Origin: Sclerurus mexicanus
Taxonomy: Eukaryota; Chordata; Aves; Passeriformes; Furnariidae
DNA: 64,000 bases
Assembly (NCBI GenBank): GCA_013396755.1
Contig: VWZF01002968.1
Span: 2,260,407-2,324,406, forward strand
Reading direction: 5' to 3'
The notes below the pieces were generated by a model. That model made no database searches. It saw only the letters and a program-made list of their open reading frames with translations, and was not told the DNA's origin. The position numbers were made by a program, and so were the translations under genes. The first letter of the stretch is position 1, and each line of letters opens with the position of its first letter. Shown one piece after another: positions 9,859-24,800 of this stretch.

Positions 9859-12800
9859 AGCATTTTGAGGATTCCGTGAGCTTGAGCAAGTCCCTTACAT
9901 TTTGCTATTTGTTTTCCTCTTGCCCTTTGCAGACAGAGTGACTGGAAGACAAGAGCTCTGTTTTGACAATAAGGGATCGAGGCTTTTGCATTTCTTTTTA
10001 TTCAAAGGCAGAGCAGAAAAGGCACTGCAAAACAGCTGAGAGCCTGCATGCAAGGCTACTCAGTAATCTGAGCTCCTGGACCTAAATTCTGGCCCTGCCA
10101 GTCTTACCACATTGTTGAGCTATTGAACCAACCAGCTCCTGTAACTTGCTGATTTCATCCAGAAATGCCATCTGAGGGCTTGAAATGTTTCAGGAGAAAC
10201 AGTGCATTTCTGCAAGAAGTTTGTTTCAGTGAATCGGCAGTTCCTGCAAAGAAGGCTTTGTGGAAAGATACCCTGCCAGCTACACTTTTGTGTGTGTTTG
10301 GGTTAGCTCAGGAGGTTGTGACTGGTTGGGCTACTCAGAAGCTGCTGCATTTACCTGCTGTAATTGCTCATGTGGAAGGTGCTCCTAAGCCTTCCTTTGG
10401 TTCTGATGTCAGAAAAATGGGATCATCACTGAATGCTTCTCTAGACTGTGGTGTTTTAATTGCTTGATCCGGAACTAGTGCCCAGAGTCTTCAACTGCTT
10501 TCCTTGATGTGTCGTGCTGGGCAGGAATGTTGACTCTGGATTTTAATCGTAATTGTTTGTGCTTCTGAAGGAAAGTTCACATGTTCATATGAACTTTGAT
10601 GCTCTTGAAATCGGTACTAAACCATGAGAAGTAGTCATAACAACTGACATGCTTTCTGTGCACCTCTTGCCTATGGCAGGAGACTTCAGGAGGAATATAG
10701 TGGGAGTATAAACACAATAAATACAGATTAAAAAAAAAAAAGGCGATCCTTTGGTTTGAAATGCAATGAAGTTCTTCATTCCCTGGATAATGTTCTTGCT
10801 GTATAGCATGCTCATTGGATTTTGGATGTACAAAGGCACAGGACAGAGGAGAGAACAAGGAAAGCTGTACTTACTTGGCTTACTTAGTTTATTCTGTTAA
10901 TTCTGTTAAATGTTTCAAGGCAATCCTTAGTTTCTGTGCACTGAAGTGAAGTTTTTCCTTAAGTTCCAGTGTAAGGAGGTGCATTTTCTGTATCTGGAAC
11001 AAACTGTAACAACAACAAAACCTCACTGAGTTCTGATAGGCACCAAGTCCCTGTTCTAAGTAAAATGTATGTTTCAGACAAAATAGATCACTGGAAACAA
11101 GAGAAGAAAACTATACAATAAACCAAGCGAACAGACTGGAGAGTTCAGAGAGAGCAAAACCAGATAGAAATGGAGATCTCTGTGAAACAGTTAGGGTTGT
11201 TAAAAATGCCAACAAAAGGCAAGGGAAATGAGCCGCAAGGACCTTGAGAATTACCACTAAGAAAGGAAACAATCATTCCCTTTAATCAAACCAGAACAGA
11301 TCAAGAAGCAATTCCTCTGGGAGCTGTGTAGTATTAGGCAAAGTATTTCATATAACTTTTCATAACAATAACTAAGGAGTATAGCAAGCTCATTAAGGTC
11401 ACCAGGAATAATTGCTGCCATCAGGAGACATCCGTACCTTAATTAGCAATCCATTTGAAGGCAAGTGGATTTGGGCTCAGTTAAAAATCATCCCTCCTAT
11501 GGTGAAGGGGAAGATGAAATAAATAATTCAACTACAAATTTCTTTGTACCAAAATGACTATAATTCTACTGGAGTGAAACTGGAGAGGTTGCTCTGAAGA
11601 CCATCTCATTGTCAGGAGCAAAGAAATTTCTAATCTCTTGCCTTGTTCCCGGAGTCCTTTATAGCAGCATTGGGACCTTCACTGATCCCTTTGAAACTAG
11701 TACCATTTTTTATTAGAAACTTCAAGAAAAGTTCTTGGGTAACCAAAGAAATGCTTACAATTGCAAATAGAAGACCAAAAATACCAGTACAAATAAGAGG
11801 AATAGCTTGCACAGCTAATAGGGCTGGTGATGGAGAGAGGGGAAAAAAAACACAGGTGTACTTCCAAGTGTTGTGTTGATTTCTATCACAATGTGAAAGC
11901 TATGTAGTCTTAGGACATTGACTGTTTTCCCAAGAAGACAACTGGGAAGAAGTTACAGCTGCCCCTGCTTCCCACTCCCGGTGAGTTTGTGGCTTCTTCT
12001 ATGTGTTTTGGGAACCGAGGATACTGTCCTTGATTTTCAGAGTATAGTGGCTAAGCCTGCCTTGTTGGTCCGGTATTTCCACTATGGAGCCAGAGAATAT
12101 TCCTGGCATGTTTCATGAAAGTTTGTAAGTACTACGAGAGATGGCATTTGGACAAAACCAGAATTTGCAGCAGTGTTGTTCACCTGCCCAACCTTGTCAG
12201 GCTGCAGCAAGCCCCTCTCAGCACTATGCTGTAGTGCTGTGGGAGGGGGAGCATCCAATGCAGCTTCCCTGTAGGAGAGGGCAGTGCTCTGCTGGGACTC
12301 TGTTTCTTGGTAAATGGAGCTGGTATGGTGTTGAGCTTGCTTCTGCAGGGAGAGATTTGGACTGCCCAGCAGCCTGGCTGCTACCAGTCTGGCCTGGGAG
12401 CCCAGTTTGAACTCCTTGGGAGCAACAGACTGGCTAGACTTTGCTGCAGATATTGCCTGTGAGGTTAAAAGCACGTGGGAGATCCTACATGTCCCCAAAG
12501 GCAGGCTCAACACCGCTGATGCTTGCTCTTTCAAGAGCACATTGGCAATAGGCGAATCTGTCCTGCAGCTGGACCTGGGTGTGCAGGACTGTTCAGCCAC
12601 TTGAAGGAGCAATGACCAGCAAGCATTTCCTTCTGCACTGGCAGAAATGAGCTTGAAAGCTCTCAGGGCAGCTGAGAGATTTGATTGCCAGGGGGCAAAT
12701 GAGTTCATTGAAGAGAGCTGTTAGCTCTTTTGATCTGAAAAGAGCGGAAGAGGAGGAGGCAAAGGAGGTTTTCACTGCCTGCATTGGGGCTGGCAGTGCC

Positions 12801-15800
12801 TGCAGCTTCATCACTGACCTTCTCTCTGCCTCGGAAGAAGCCTCAGTGATGCCTGGAAAGTCGTGGCCTTCACAGCACGAGATTCCTGCAGAGCCATCAC
12901 TGCCATCCTGCCAGGTGAGCTTCTGGCTGATCTTTACAGTGGTAGGTGGGGCATTGCTTTCCAGCATTTGTTTTCTTCCCTTTCACCCTCAGGAAACGCC
13001 CATTATTTATTTTTCTTAGTCAGCGAGTCACCTCCATCTGCTTTTGCACTTTCCACGTACTTGCTTTTCTTTCAGCAATTTGGAAAAGGTGCAGAGGCAT
13101 CTCTCTGTCACCATGGGTGTGTTTTATTTCTACCTTTGCCCCATCCTGTTCTTCAGTCTGTCTGACCACTTCTGTGGGGAAAACCCTGTCCTCTTCTGCA
13201 ACAGCCTTGGGTGGGCTGAAGGCTCACCATCTCCCCAGGACTGCTATGCTGATGCAGCCCTACTCTGTCCCAGCGGCAAGGCAACTATTGCCCTGCCTTT
13301 CTGACAGGCACGAGGCTTGCAGAGGTCAGTGTCCCAGCTGGAGAAGGAAGTCCAGCCTGTTGGCTGGAGCAGTTGTCCAGTCCTGCACTGGAGGAGGCTC
13401 TGCTGGGCAAGCCCCAGTGATGCTCCCCATCTCTGCAAGCTGAGGAATGTGGAGTGGGAGACAGTGAGCTCTGCTCTGCCTCATCAGGGGCAAGTGACAG
13501 AGCAGAGCAAGGGGAGGATTTGTTGTCCCAGCGCTACAAGGTGGTGGAACTGAGGTCCTGGGGGCTCACACCCATCTCTGCAGCTCATCACTAGTGTGGG
13601 GACTATAGGCACTCCACCTATGCTGAAAGCTCAGTGCTGCTGCTGCCCCTTCTTTCTCTGGAGCGGGTTTCCCTGCAAAATCTGTCTATGCCTGCTTGAC
13701 AGAAATGTGCCGCTCACCTGTTTCATGACCTCTGCTGTATTTCATTCCTTGCTGCTTTCTTCAGCAGCAACATCAGCACAACCCCTCAAACCTCTTCTAC
13801 CCCTGGGTTTACTCTGAAGGGTTTTTTCCCTGGATGTGTGTGGGAGCTCTCTGGGCTGTTTGGGGTTTTAGCAGCCTTGTTCAGAGGTGGTGGAAGTTTG
13901 GTGTTTCCACGTAGGCCCCTTGCACCTCTTTGCAGTTTTTGTTGCTTGGAGGCTGCCAGCAACCTGCATGAGCAGGGACCACGCTGGCCTGGAATGTGAG
14001 GCCTCCCCAGTGTATGTACCAGTGCCAGATGAACTTCTCTAGCTGTTGTGGACTTCTCATCTAGCATAAACTAGTTATTTAATCACTGTCAGCTAAACCA
14101 CCAGCAGCCAGGCTTGGCTTACAACTGTGTGCATGTGTGCACATCTCTTGGAGGGATAACTTCACCTCCATGAGTGACCAAAAAGACCCCATCCTCTTCA
14201 GTAAACTCTGCTCCTGTGCAGTGATTTTGAGAAAGTGACAGACCATACCCTTGGCCATCCCTGCCATGCTCTAGGTTATGGCTGCTGTGGGCTGACAAGG
14301 CTGTGCCAGATCTTTTCTCCAACAACGCTGGCAGAACACTTCATTTGCTAGGAGCCATTTGGTTTTAATTTTGACTGGATGTACAATTTGTGAAAAGAAG
14401 CTAATGCTTTCACACGTCTTCGTTAGCACAGATGTGGGGAAGCCTATGTCCAGACCTGCTCCAGCTCTCAGGGACAGTGACATGGATGGTGGACTGCCTT
14501 TGCTGGGCTGGGTGTCAGCAGGTGCAGGGCTGTCTCAAAACTAGAACCTTTTCACGCAATGCTGAGGTGCTGCAGCAGTGCACTTGGCCATCAATGCCTC
14601 ACAAGAACCTGCTATGATTGCTGACTTAGGGAGAAAAATGTTTCAGTTCACTCTCTCAACACAGCCTTGTTAAATGAAAGGTGATTTGCAGTGTGGTGTA
14701 GGAAATGCTGAAGAGTGCAAACCAGATGTTGAAGATGATAAGGGAACCTTGCAGAAACATCAGAAAGTGCTATACCCTTCCCACCACTCTCCTCAGACCT
14801 GAGAGATCATGGAGCTTATTGGTCTCATATTGGCTGTGTTCATATGAGAAAGGCAGCATCTCAGCAGTGTTCCTCCACTGCTTGCAAGCAGGCTGGCTCA
14901 TTCTGCCTCCAGCCCATCTCGTGATGGCACACCTACGGCACAGGAAAGGGGTAAGGGGTGCGTGGTGCTTGTGAGGGAATGGAAAATGACCTCATTGCTG
15001 CCCTGTTTCCAAATCAGTGTGGAAAGCCCTTGCTCTTTCTCAACTCCCACCATGCTTTTCAGCCATGCAACCCACAGTTTGTGGTGTAAATGGTTTGTGG
15101 AACTCAGTGGCAGTTTCATATTGATCTGCTCCATCCAGAGCTGTCTGCAGGTCAATCAGTCCCTCTGCGGACAAGCAAGCAGTTGTTAACTAGAGGACAT
15201 GCCAGGCCTACTTCTGTTGGTAAAAACCTCCACTTAATGACAGCTTGTATTCCTCCTTTAGTTATTAGCTTTCAATGAGGCACCTTCCACTCCCTCCTAT
15301 TGGTTAAGGACATGAGACATGCACCATGTGTGCCTTTGGGCTCCCACTATTAGCACTGAGTTCAGCTCATGCATTTGCCAAATGACTTTGAGTAGGGAGT
15401 TTCAATTTTTCCCATCTGTATGTCCTTGGCACGTACTACTGCTCCCTGCAGGACTTTCCAGGGCTGCAAGAAATCAGACCATAGGTACCTTCTGCTTAAT
15501 CAAGGCTCAGCTGCCCAATTTTCCCACACTGTCTCTGTGGTGAGCATGGATGTGGCTCAGCAATGTTCTCCTGACACTTCGCTATCACTTTTACCACTGC
15601 TACATCACAGAAAGCACAGCTGGGCTCTCTCTCCTGGCTTGCAGGGTTTGCTTATGCTTTCAGTTGTAGCCTTGAAGATCATGGCTAGGAGTGGCTTGGC
15701 CTGAGCCATCTGTGGCTTACAGGGTGGCATGGTCCTGATCTCAAGCAAAAGCCTGGGACACAAAGACCTGGTGGAAATGCTCAGGGGTGGACAGCCTTCA

Positions 15801-18800
15801 AGGGCTGAGCTCACCGTGACACAAGCTTTTCCTGTCTGTAAGTACTTCTGCCTTCTGAGTGAGGCTCACAGGCAAGATTACAACTTTCTCTTGCAATAGC
15901 GGAACTTCATGACCCAGTTTGATACCCTACACCAATAAGCAACTTTTGGAAGCCCTCAATTCACAGTATCCTTAAGGAGAGAGATATCTTCGTGCATTTT
16001 ATAGATGGCCTGTACATTCACTAGTTGGTGGAGGGTTTGCTGGGTTTTGTTTTGGTTTTGTTTGGTTTTTTGCTTGTTTTTCTTTAAGTAAGGAACGTTT
16101 CTGTTCATTGAAAGGTTTTTAATAATTTATCAGTTTAAGGACTGATAAATTACAATTAGTTTTACAATTAGTGGAGGACCAAATAATGGCTTATGCAAAT
16201 GCTTCAGAATTCTTAAGTGAAATATAAAGGATTTGTTACCTTTTTCTTTATTAGCTTCCTTAGTAAAATTTAAGTCTGGGAGCATCTTTCACAGCAGCTT
16301 ACACGACTGAAGGTCAGTAAGCAGGTTTGGTTTTGATTGCAGATCATCATGTGCCATTTCCTGTGATAGAGAAACCTGAAATCTATGCAAGACAGTGTTA
16401 TTCTTTCTGAAGAGCTGATTTGAGGGATGAGCTGAAGGCTCATTCTGTCCCTCCTCCTTGCTTCCTCTTGTCAAGGTAGTCCTTTGTCAGTTGACCTGCA
16501 AGCCTGCCAAGCAGAAGTTCAGCTGCCTTGGCCAAAGGCTTACTGGTATTTCATATAGAGAGAGTTTGTTAGAGAAGTCCTCAAAAAACTGATATTGAGC
16601 TCTATAAATAAAAATAGAAAACAGATGGCACCATTTTCAAGTGGTTAAGTGGTTTTTTAACTAGTCCAGTAACTAATGTTCTCATATACCTACAAAAACA
16701 TTACAGTTTTATCTTTGCAAAGATCAAAAGAACAACTTTGAAAGACCTGCCAGGCACACACAGCCATGTGTTTTAATAGATGACAGACCTAATGTATCCT
16801 TACAGTAATGGGACTGACTTGCTGATTTCAAATTCCCCCCTATACTCCTGCAGTGAATAATGCCCAGTGACTGCTCTGGTTGTTGGCTTTTTTTATTTTA
16901 TTGGTACTACTGTGGACGCAGTGTTGCCTCAAACATACTGCAGATATTAAGAGAAGCCTGCAAGTCTCTGAGAGAGAGCCTGATAAAGAAGTATTTCATG
17001 AGAGGAAGGAGTAGGAAGCCTCTGGAGCTGTCCAGGTCTCCTCAAGAGTCTGTCAGTGTCCACCCCACTGTTTAGACCAATCTGCTTACTTATGAGTATC
17101 TCTTTTAACTTCCAGAAAAATACAGGGAGAAGACAAACCATGGCATGCCTGGCACAGATTTGCACAAGCAGGCTCTGCACTGCAATGTGGTCTCTCAGAC
17201 AGGTTGTACATATAACGTCTAAGATGACCGAACCCACGGGAACCGCAATGCTGCCTAGCAGCGGGTGGAAATGTTGTGTGCCAGCTGCTGCAAACTCCAA
17301 AAACTAGCCTCAGTTGTACAATTTATTCTGAAAACTGTTTTCCAGTTGTGCCATTTATTCTGAGGGCAGAAGAGGCTGTTTCTTGCAAGCTGGAATAAAC
17401 ATTTCAAAGTCCACACTATTTTAGAATTACAGCTGAGTTAACACTTGCTCTTGTGCAAGATGCTAACTTTGATGAATTTGCCTGCACAACAGCTGCTTCT
17501 GCTTTCCACAAACTGAACACTTGTTTACAGTCTGCCTCTCTTCACTGCCTTGTTGCTCTACTCTGTAAGTCAAAGCCCATGCTAACGGAGGGGAATGCTG
17601 CTGTGTGTGCCATGAGTCTTGGTCCCTTTTACCTTACTGAAACTTGGCTTCCCAGGATATAGGCTTCTGTTTTGTTTCCCTGGTTTGTGTGTTACATGAA
17701 TGGTTGTTTTTAGAAAGTCTAACCTTTTACTTAGCTTGATTGAAAAGCATATTTTTGGCAGTGGAGACGAAATATAAGCACAATTAGGAAATCTCTGGAT
17801 CCAGTAATGGTACACTTCCTCTGCATTCCCCATCAAACCAGCCTGGAGCTGAGTTTCTAGAAGCCCTATGTATGAAGCTGAATGTCAATGTCACCACCAA
17901 AAATTGTGCAAAAAATCTGTGGGAGGAATTTTTTTCCTTGAATTTAATTTTACCTATTAGACCTTAATGTATCTCCTACAACAAAGAGAGATGTAAAGAA
18001 TGTTGCCTTTCTTTTGGTAGGTAGATGGTATGGTAGACATCAACAACATCAGTGACATTCGTTAATGTACTTTAAGAGGACACAGTCCTACTACAGTGAT
18101 AACTGAGAGAGAGACTTGAGCAAAATTTGGGATCCTGCTGCCCCTTCAAACATGTGAGTGTTTAGCATTTAGTTCTTGGGTGTCCCATGTTCAATTGACA
18201 GTGATATCTGGAGGCCCTAAGGTTTGGACACCACAATTCCTGTGGGACCTCTCTATCTGTTTCTGAGTATGCTCAGGGTGATTCAGCGTGGCTGATACCA
18301 ACCATCTCTGAAAGTGTCCTGTGGTTAAGCCCTTGCTCCTATCTACTCTGCCCACCTTTTCTGCAAGGCTTTCTGCAGTTCCTAATTACCTGGCTACTTC
18401 AGAAAGCTTGTCCTGAAGAAGCACGTCATTTTGTTTTGTATCTTAGCTGGAGGACCATTTACAGAGGTTTAGGGAGACCTTGGGTTCAAAAAACTTCAAA
18501 AATGCTATGAAACTGGAGCAGTCATGGTCTATCTGCTCTGGAATTCTGCATGTGTCCTGATTCTTGTAGCAAAAGGAGCAACGGTGACAGCTTGTCTCAG
18601 TCATTTCCCCCCGCCACAGCCCTCTTGGACAGAAGGTTATGGCTTTCTGGAGCCAGGCAAAGCCAGTGTCTCTGTATGCAGGAGCAGTCCTGTCCTGCTC
18701 TCTGCCAAATGTGCAGGGCAAATCAGATGTACATGACAGTGGGGACCCAGTTCTCAGCTGCTTTCACACTGGTGGGGACAGGGAGCTGGGGGATCTTGTT

Positions 18801-21800
18801 GCCTCTCATCTGCCCCATCTTCTGGCTTTCCACTCTGGAGGAGAGGGAATGGAACAAGGAGGGGTGGGTGCAAGCCCTACTCCAGACAGATGGCCCTGCA
18901 GTCTTCGCTGTCTGATTTCTCCTTTAAAATGCACTAGGGGTTCATCTAATTGCAGAGTAAGTACAACGTTTAAGGCATGGCTTTATCTACAAAGTTGTTT
19001 TCTCGCACACCAGAGGTCATAGGGAAAAGCATGGATTGGAAGGGAACGAAAACCTCTGGCTGAACTCTAGAGTGGGAAGTGCAAGACTTTAAGGACTAAA
19101 CAGGACAGAGACAGCTCGCAGGCACGGTGGTCAGCCTCTCATTTCCCCATGCCTCCAGGGCAGCTGGGTTGAGACACTTGCTCTGCCTGCGATTTTCAAA
19201 GGCTTGTGCAGCCAGGCATGGTGTGGTTGCACCAGGCTGGCAGCTCCCCCATCCCTGCCTCCCTTGCTGAAGGTGTCTTTCATTCCTAACAGGTTCCCAG
19301 GGAAGTTTTGCTCCTCTTCAGATGGCAAGAATCTGCCCTTAGAGGCTGGTCCTTGGGAAGACAAAGGAAGGTCTATTAGTCATCACCCATTTCTTTATTT
19401 ATTTTGAAGTATTTCCTGGTTTCAGTGTTGTACAATGTTTACCAAAGACGAGCGGCCAAAGTAAACCACACAAATGAAAAATTGCAAATGAAAGAGCCAG
19501 CAGCACGGCATAGCTGTTCCCTTGCCTCTAAGTGTTTCAGTCTTTTCAGATTAGATGCTCATCTGGTGTTCTCCTGCAGATAGGCTTGTAAGGAATCACC
19601 CTGGGACAAACCTGCCTTGATATGTAGCCACGGGCAGAAAGCTGAGGCAGGTCTGGAAAGACTCTCCAACAAGAGGAGGGATTAATGTGCCTGCTTGTTA
19701 ACTTTGGCAGAGTGTGTAGTTGTTGTTGTGCCAGCAGTTAGGGAGAGCAATTGGAGAGGAATTATTTTATGATTGGTGGTGTTCCTGGAGGATGGGGACC
19801 CAGGGGTGTGGCTGGAGGCCTTTCTACAGGGAATGAAAGGCAGAGCAGAGCACAAAGTGGTTCCTTCATGGATGACAGGCTGTTTCGACATGGGGAGCCA
19901 AAATGGATGGAAGTGTTGCCTTGTCCCTTAATCCAGTTGCAGACCTGACTCACCCAGTCTGAGTTACTGGTTTCAATGTTGTGAGAAGTTACGAGCTCAC
20001 AGATTTCTTGTCCAGCAAACCATCTTACTGGCTCCTTACTGAGTTCTCCCTGAAAAGGAAAGGGCTGCCCAGCCTGGAAACAGGATTTCTCCACCTGCAG
20101 AAACAGGGAACAAGCCAAACATCCACAAGCTGTGTTTTATCATGACAAATGGGAGAAATACTTATTTTACAGAAAAGTTTAGACTGCTGAACAGTAGGGG
20201 AGAGGAGTCCAGCCAGCGTTCACTTTATCCATCCCTTCTGTTACTCATTGTATTTTTGTTAGTGACTCTTTAAAGATTCTATTCAGCTGGAAGGCTTTGC
20301 AAATACCAGAGAGGACACTGTCAGATGGAAACCTGGACTCACCAGAGAGATGACCAAGAAAGATTCCTCTCAGCAGAGCATTGTGCTTCTCAGTATGCTT
20401 TGCTTGGCTTTTTGGTCCCAGATGTTATGTGGGAACAAAGAGTTCAAGAAATCAACCCCAGAGAAATAAAGTACTCTGAAGACTGACTTTAAGGGAAATT
20501 TGTTGAAACTATTAATCATGGAACATACAGGAAATTAATTTCAAATGATGTAATAAAAATAGCACATGAAAGAAGTGCAAATGTAACATAATTTCTATAA
20601 ATAGAAAAGAATATTTATGCTGACACTTGTGTAAGTTATAAGCTGAAAACAAACCAGGTGGCCAGACTGTTGGGTTAAACACTGGAGAGTAAGACCCAAA
20701 GAAACAAAGATCTTCTTGTGCCCACAGGTGCACACTTCATGGTGAGTTATGGGCTGAAGGAATATGACCTGAATTGATCAAAGATAAGAGGGTGCATCTG
20801 ATTTGATGCTCTTTCTCATGGCAGAGCAGATGTAAGGTAGACAAATTCTATTACCCTGTGGTTATCTCTGAACCAACTTATTCTTGTCCTGTGGTTTCTG
20901 CTATGGAGATGGAAGTTGGTTGTTTTTACTGCTTTTTTACCTGTATTTTCTTTGATTCCTCTTCTTTTGACAACTCTTCTGTCCAAAAGCTGTGAACTGC
21001 AGAGCAAATTATTTCAAAGCGTAAGTTACCATGCATCCTATGCTTATTAGATACCTACAAAAGTCTTTTTAGCATTATTACAACTCTCTCTTGCAATCTT
21101 TGTATAAGTTTCCTGCTTGGTTTTAAGTGAAGAGCAGGATTTTTTGGTTTTCTGTTGTCCTGCACTTGAAATCACCTATTGCACCAGGTGTTTGGTCTCT
21201 GCTGGAGTTCCTAAGTCCTGTGAAAAGGCCTACAGGATGAGCAATGCTTCTGGACCATCACTGTTGGAGTAATGGGAGACTGCTAGGAAAGCACTTTTCC
21301 CTCTCAAGTCTGTGCGATTGCCACCCAGCCTGTGGCCTCTTTCCTCAGTTGCACACCATGACCAAGCAGAAACTGCTGGGCTGAAACAAAACCTGAAGAA
21401 AGCAAAGCAAAGCATTTCCCATCAAAGTCGTTGACTGAATGGGTCAGCTGTGGGTCAGCATGGTCAGCTGTGGTGGGGTGTGTCACAGCCACCTTCAGAC
21501 CGCCCTGGCCGCACCTGCATTGCCACGGCACAACCATGTTCTTCGTGGCACATCCAGGTAACTCACTTTGGATGTTAGAGAGGAATTGGAAACAGTAGAG
21601 AACACCTTGGTTTTGAAGTTGATCCCCTAGTGTGGTATGTTTCTTTCTGTAGATGCCGTGATAAAGGCAAAAAGGCATCTTGCAGCACAGGCACAAATTA
21701 TGTGGTCTTTTCTGAATCTGTCACTACCAAGCTGGTAGTGTTACACTCAAGAAAACGTACAGAAGAGCAAGCAGTGCAATCTGAGGATAATTTGGGAGGA

Positions 21801-24800
21801 ATGATTAAAACAGCTGAGTGTGTGCTTGAAAATCAGCTTGGGCCGTCTGTTTCCAATCATGTTCAAATTCAGAATGCTAGAGAATGGTCAGATATTGGAA
21901 ATATCTTATTATTTGAAGATGGTTTGGTGGCCCTATAAGGGAGCACAAGCACTTTTCAAATACTTAGTGACATCTTTTTATGATCATGCTTTTCATTTTT
22001 AGTAAAAATTATGTTTTCATGGGTGTTTACAATTCTGTTCTAGTCAAGCTTCTAAAAAGTTTGTTTAAAAATCATACAGTTGTGAAAGAAGACAATAGAA
22101 ATAATCCCTGCAAGAAACTCACAAAACATGTAATTTTTTTCTGGTGTAAAAAACTTAGGAAATAGTGCATTAGATTTTTTTTCTGTATCTTAAAAATATG
22201 GGGCTTTGATAGGCTATAAATTCTGAAGAGTACCTACACTGAAGAAAGAACTTCTGAGGTCTTGAATAACTGCACAAAAAGATTTGGAATTGACTTGTTT
22301 TCGTTTTCTGAATTCTACTGTCATGTCTGAAATATTTCATTGCGTGAGATACAGAGGGAGGCATCAGCTGAATGCAAAACCTGAACTACCTGTGCAGAAT
22401 ACATCCTGGCATTGTCTTTTTTGGAATGAATACAAAATCTTGATATTTTTATGGTACTTGATAATGAGCTGCTTCATTTCCTGCTCAGATTTTTGCCCAA
22501 CTGTGATTTTTTTTATTTTTATAACAAGCAGTTAAATATGTATCTCTGCATCCCAGCAAAGTGTTTTTCACCTCCATACAGGAAACAAACTGTTTCTGCA
22601 ATGACTTGGTCCCGTTCCCAGGAATGTTTCCCTTCCATTAAAAAAACAAAACAATACACAAACCCCAACAAAAACCAACCCAAAGCACTGGAAAACAAAA
22701 GCACTTTTGTCATCCTATTAGTACTAGATAGGTGTAAGCATGAGGCATGTCTATGCATTCCTCTGAGTGAGGCCAGACAATGTTTGCTGAACCTTTGCCC
22801 CACTGAAATTCACTCAAATGACACATGCATATCCCTTTGCCCAGCCTCTCCTGAAGGAGCTTTTACTTGGAGCTGAGCATAGCTTTTTTTCCTCCCTTTG
22901 GGAATTTCCAGTGCCAGGGTGCTAAACCCTAGCTTCCTCACAACAGCCTGCCAGTGATGGCTTGCAACCGGTGGGCCGTGACAGGGTCTTTTCCCTCCTG
23001 GTGAGCTGAAATGAAGCAGAAGCTGTCCAAAAAGTGAGCATAAGAGACTCCATTCCTCTCTCTTCCCAACCCCTCCCTGGGCAGCCTGTGCCTTGTAGAG
23101 TACTCGAGGACTCCAACCCTGCGGTACCTACAGCAGCCCTGATGGCTGGGAATGCACTGGGGGCACAGCACTGTCTCAGCATGGGCAGGTTTGGTGCCTG
23201 CTGGCAGCCCAGAGCCATGAGTGCTTGTGGCTCTGTCCAGAAACCTGCAAAATCTTTGTTTGGAAATAGGAATGGCCCTTCTTTTAACTGGAAGTATGGG
23301 TTAGGTCTCCAAATACCTCTCTGGGCAGCCCATAACAGGGGGTCTACATGACGTCTATCATATAGTCTGGGATGCAGCAAAGCGAACTGATACAAAAGAG
23401 AAAGATGTAGAGCAAAGAAAAAAGCTACACAGAGATATTTTCTGAAGATCTCTAAATAAACTTAAGAACTAGCTTTGTACACGGATAATGTTAAACCGAT
23501 TAACACCATGAAAATTGCAGAAAATATTTTACAAGAAAATATGTTTTCCAAATTATAACTGTTTTAAGGGGATGGATCCCCAGCAGCAGCAAGCTGGGAG
23601 CCTGTCTGCCCAAGTATATTTGGGCTCACCTCTGTTTCAGGTTTCTGAGTTCTACGGGTTGATTAGGCTCCCTCTGGAGTGCCTGTAGAGACCCAGGATT
23701 GGGAATATGGGAAGTGTAAGAGCTGGTGCAGCCAAGCTGGTCTGTAAAAAAAGCTGAGGTCAAGGTGCTCTGTGTAACATGAGTTTTGGGCACCTGCCTC
23801 CATGTGTGGTTCCCATCCCTGCATCTTCGCTGGGAGCTGAATCCCTTCCAAAGGGATGCAGAAAGCTCTGGGTGGTACTCAGAGGAAGTTATACTCAACC
23901 AAATGTATTTCCAGACAGATGTCTCCAATACATGCACTGAGGAAGATCATGAGTTGTTGGTATCAGCTTTCTATCTTGCCTTACGCTCTGCAGCGTGCCA
24001 GGAAGCCCCATGCCAGACATGGGTGCCGTTGATCCCAGTGTCTGTCCAGTGCTTTTGTGCAGCTGAGCTACTCATCAGCATGCTGGACTGGCATCCAGCC
24101 CTCTGAAGGTTGGAGGAGTGAGCAGCAATGGTTGTGGGGACCCGTTCTGTGTGAGTTGTCTCAGAGTTCTCATTTTGGAGTAACAAATCTGTGCAGTGAT
24201 GATAATGGGATTTTGTGTGTTTGCCATAAGGGTCTTAAGAACAGGAGGTTAAAAGCTGATGATTTTTAACTTTATAGTAACAGAAAATAAGTATTTACTG
24301 TGCATTAATGGAAAATTCTAATATTCCTGTCAGAAATAAATTTTTTCAGCCCACCTAAATTGCAAAGTAAGAAAGAAACTGCATTGTCCAACTTTGCCTT
24401 GCATGTAGGCTGCTTTCTGTTGATGCAGGTTCCTTGGGCGTCAAGAATTTGTCAGGAATACTTTGACAGAAATGACGTGCTTTCTCTCGGTGAGTCATGC
24501 TGAGACAACTGTTCTAGACAAATGAAACTTTCCATGTTATTAGAATAAGCTTTGGTGTCTTAGCCTGCAAACTTCCCTGCTAGCTGCTGTTCAGTTAAAA
24601 CAGAAAATCAGTGTCGTGTTTTTCTGATGGAATACTTCCAGAAAGGATATGACAAAAATAAACCAATAACTGCTTCCTTGGCAGGGGCAGTCCCGTAGGC
24701 TGGCTGTTGAATGACTAACCAGTTACACGGCATTATCGTGCTCTGCCACAACTGCAGGGTAAGGATTGCCCAGAAGAAAAACAAAGGAAATCAGTTCCTT

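Noticed and set aside
12082..12708. 208-codon minus-strand frame
   Set aside because: No recognisable domain. It overlaps other open frames on both strands in a GC-rich patch with few stops; no splice or promoter support.
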